Under the pieces are notes generated by a model. It searched no databases. It was not told the origin of the DNA and saw only the letters and a program-made list of their open reading frames with translations. From CAVTZP01 sp964456815 (lineage in GTDB: Bacteria; Chloroflexota; Dehalococcoidia; Dehalococcoidales; BS750m-G39): DNA of 7,935 bases. A program made the position numbers and the translations under genes. Of this stretch, positions 6,530 to 7,935 are shown one piece after another. How positions within the stretch are numbered: position 1 is the stretch's first letter; every line of letters begins with the position of its first letter. The stretch is taken from assembly GCA_964456815.1 (NCBI GenBank), contig CAYWCO010000055.1, positions 1-7,935 of the forward strand, read 5' to 3'.

Positions 6530-6563
6530 GGTTGGTGGTTTGGTAGCTATTATTGAATATTAA
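6528..6563 (+). pseudogene. 3' remnant of a second biotin carboxyl carrier protein gene
   Basis: Read in frame, this stretch encodes EVGGLVAIIEY-stop. The intact carrier gene ends EVGELAAVIEY-stop (3736-3771), so 8 of 11 residues match and the stop falls at the same place. At DNA level, 28 of 36 bases of 3735-3770 match 6527-6562 without gaps, including TTATTGAATATTA exactly. Some differences are silent (Leu TTA/TTG, Ala GCG/GCT), as expected for two coding copies that diverged under selection. Upstream, the frame is closed by a TAG at 6507-6509 inside the ATPase gene, and only a G or two resemble the carrier protein. There is no biotin site and no start, so it is a dead tail. It begins within the ATPase stop codon. 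Confidence 0.65.
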
Positions 6564-6594
6564 TTAGGGTTCTATAACCTGAAGAGAGTTTAAA

Positions 6595-6750
6595 ATGATA
6601 GACTGGAATTTAGTAGCCGAGGTTGCGGGGGGAGGTTTTGGTATAACCATCCTCGTTCTGGTAATACTATCGCTGGTAGCCTGGCTGGTGGGACTGGTAA
6701 TACAAAAAACTAAAGCCAAGCCAGAAGAGACTACAGCAAAGGATAAGTAA
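6595..6750 (+). CDS. OadG-like gamma subunit of a Na+-pumping decarboxylase
   Basis: This 51-residue protein has one membrane helix. The sequence runs MIDWNLVAEVAGGG, then a hydrophobic stretch from about 15 to 37 (GFGITILVLVILSLVAW and on), then a short charged tail (KTKAKPEETTAKDK). This matches the OadG/sodium-pump decarboxylase gamma family, where the small subunit anchors and assembles the alpha and beta subunits. It is shorter than enteric OadG (about 80 residues) and lacks the His-rich, metal-binding tail of that protein. The ATG is the only start in frame after a TGA just upstream. The ribosome site (GAAGAGAG) is modest. The TAA is followed immediately by the ATG of the beta gene, so the two are translationally coupled. 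The identification rests on both the sequence pattern and the neighbour. Confidence 0.8.
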   Translation: MIDWNLVAEVAGGGFGITILVLVILSLVAWLVGLVIQKTKAKPEETTAKDK

Positions 6751-7926
6751 ATGTTTGGTCTATATGAGACTGCCTTCGGGTCGTTAAGCTGGGGCAATAT
6801 CTTGATGTTCCTTATTGCCGGCTTCCTCATCTACCTAGGCATCGCCAGGAAGATGGAGCCCGTTTTATTAGTCCCGATAGGCTTCGGTATCCTTATGGTC
6901 AACCTTCCCCTCGGCGGCTTGATGGTATATACCCCCGATGGCTTCCCGGCGGAGGTGTCGACCTTAAGCGGGCTAATTAAGGCTATAGGGGAGGGAGAGA
7001 TAGGGCTGCTGAACGTGCTTTATACCTATGGGATTGAATCTGAGGTAATTCCCCTGCTCATCTTCCTCGGCGTTGGCGCCATGACCGACTTCAGACCCAC
7101 TATTGCCCGCCCCATATCCTTTCTCTTCGGTGCCACCGCCCAGCTGGGTGTTTTCATCGTTTTTATCATTGCTTACACCTCCGGGCTTTTCACTGGCAGT
7201 GAGGCAGCCTGTGTTGGCATCATCGGTGGTTCCGATGGGCCACCCACGGTTTACCTTACCGCGGCTCTAGCCCCGCGACTTCTGGGACCAATTACGTTAG
7301 TAGCCTATTCTTATATGGCTCTGGTACCCATCCTTCAACCTCCAGTAATAAGGCTGCTGACTACTAAAAAGGAGCGGGCGATATTTATGAAGCCTCAACT
7401 GCGCCAGGTCTCCAAGCTGGAGGAAATCCTTTTCCCGCTAATGATATTTATCGTCGCTGCCCTGCTTGTACCCAAGTCAATGCCCCTTATTGGCATGTTT
7501 ATGTTTGGCAACCTGTTGCGGGTCAGCGGAGTTACCGAAAGGCTGGCTCAGTCAGCGGGTGGGGTATTTATAGATGTTCTCACCTTTCTCCTGGGCTTAA
7601 CGGTAGGGGCACTGATGCCCGCCGAGGTGTTCCTTACATCTCAGACCCTGGCTATTATTGGGCTGGCAATAGTAGCCTTTGCCTTCGGCACCGCCGGGGG
7701 TCTATGGACAGCCCAGCTCGTCAACCTCTTCCTCAAGGAGAAGATAAACCCGATGATAGGCGCCGCCGGCGTATCAGCTATCCCCATGTCAGCCAGGGTG
7801 GTGCAAAAGATGGGGCAGGAGGCTAACCCCAAAAACTTCCTCCTGATGCATGCCATGGGTCCTAATATGGCGGGGGCGGTCGCCACCTCTGTGGTTGCTG
7901 GCATATTCCTGGGGATGCTAATGTAG
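6751..7926 (+). CDS. Na+-transporting decarboxylase beta subunit (OadB/GcdB/MmdB family)
   Basis: This 391-residue polytopic membrane protein couples decarboxylation of carboxybiotin to Na+ export. The length is typical of methylmalonyl-CoA or glutaconyl-CoA decarboxylase beta subunits and shorter than enteric OadB (about 430). Key residues of Klebsiella OadB are present at matching spacing. D162 in GGSDGPP (159-165) corresponds to D203, and Y188 to Y229. N333, G337, S342 and R349 in the INPMIGAAGVSAIPMSAR segment correspond to N373, G377, S382 and R389. The C-terminal LLMHAMGPNMAG motif is also typical. The substrate cannot be told from this subunit; it is set by the alpha subunit, which is absent from the window. 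AAGGA lies 7 bp before the ATG, inside the end of the gamma gene. The stop is 9 bp from the window edge, so no terminator can be seen. Confidence 0.95.
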   Translation: MFGLYETAFGSLSWGNILMFLIAGFLIYLGIARKMEPVLLVPIGFGILMVNLPLGGLMVYTPDGFPAEVSTLSGLIKAIGEGEIGLLNVLYTYGIESEVIPLLIFLGVGAMTDFRPTIARPISFLFGATAQLGVFIVFIIAYTSGLFTGSEAACVGIIGGSDGPPTVYLTAALAPRLLGPITLVAYSYMALVPILQPPVIRLLTTKKERAIFMKPQLRQVSKLEEILFPLMIFIVAALLVPKSMPLIGMFMFGNLLRVSGVTERLAQSAGGVFIDVLTFLLGLTVGALMPAEVFLTSQTLAIIGLAIVAFAFGTAGGLWTAQLVNLFLKEKINPMIGAAGVSAIPMSARVVQKMGQEANPKNFLLMHAMGPNMAGAVATSVVAGIFLGMLM

Positions 7927-7935
7927 CTGGGCTCC

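Noticed and set aside
1..7935. CRISPR array, tRNA genes, transposase or insertion sequence
   Set aside because: No regularly spaced repeats, cloverleaf with CCA-type end, or transposase motif was seen on either strand.

Overview
The window reads almost entirely left to right. All six confident protein genes, one remnant and the single RNA gene are on the + strand. The combination suggests a strictly anaerobic, bacterial, Chloroflexota-like genome, perhaps Dehalococcoidia: a 5S rRNA gene with no 23S beside it, a Gram-positive/Chloroflexota-type ClpC, a Na+-pumping decarboxylase membrane module, and a DUF4258/DUF2283 pair. That assignment is inference from gene content and style, not a sequence match.

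Layout. Positions 1-169 hold no gene but carry an inverted repeat (24-45) and a good sigma70-type promoter (74-101), whose -35 box lies in a cluster of GTCAA/TTGAC half-sites. The promoter drives two small genes, a DUF4258 protein (170-379) and a DUF2283 protein (403-636), a likely toxin-antitoxin-like pair. A strong intrinsic terminator (658-685) closes this unit. Next comes a C-rich/G-rich palindromic repeat with G-quadruplex potential (693-732). A 5S rRNA gene (about 798-924) follows, with its own promoter. clpC (966-3437) starts only about 40 bp after the 5S gene. Its own promoter abuts the 3' end of the 5S gene and predicts a nearly leaderless mRNA. A terminator (3468-3504) ends clpC.

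The second half is an apparent operon: a 73-residue biotin carboxyl carrier protein (3550-3771, TTG start), a P2-type Ca2+-transporting ATPase (3809-6529), a 51-residue OadG-like gamma subunit (6595-6750) and an OadB-like beta subunit (6751-7926). The carrier protein, gamma and beta would work together in a biotin-dependent decarboxylase that exports Na+. The catalytic alpha (carboxyltransferase) subunit is not in the window.

The most striking observation is between the ATPase stop and the gamma gene. The sequence there encodes EVGGLVAIIEY-stop, a diverged copy of the carrier protein's own end, EVGELAAVIEY-stop. It is a remnant of a second carrier-protein gene, so the ATPase sits between an intact copy and the tail of another. 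This looks like a scar of gene insertion or duplication inside the decarboxylase operon.
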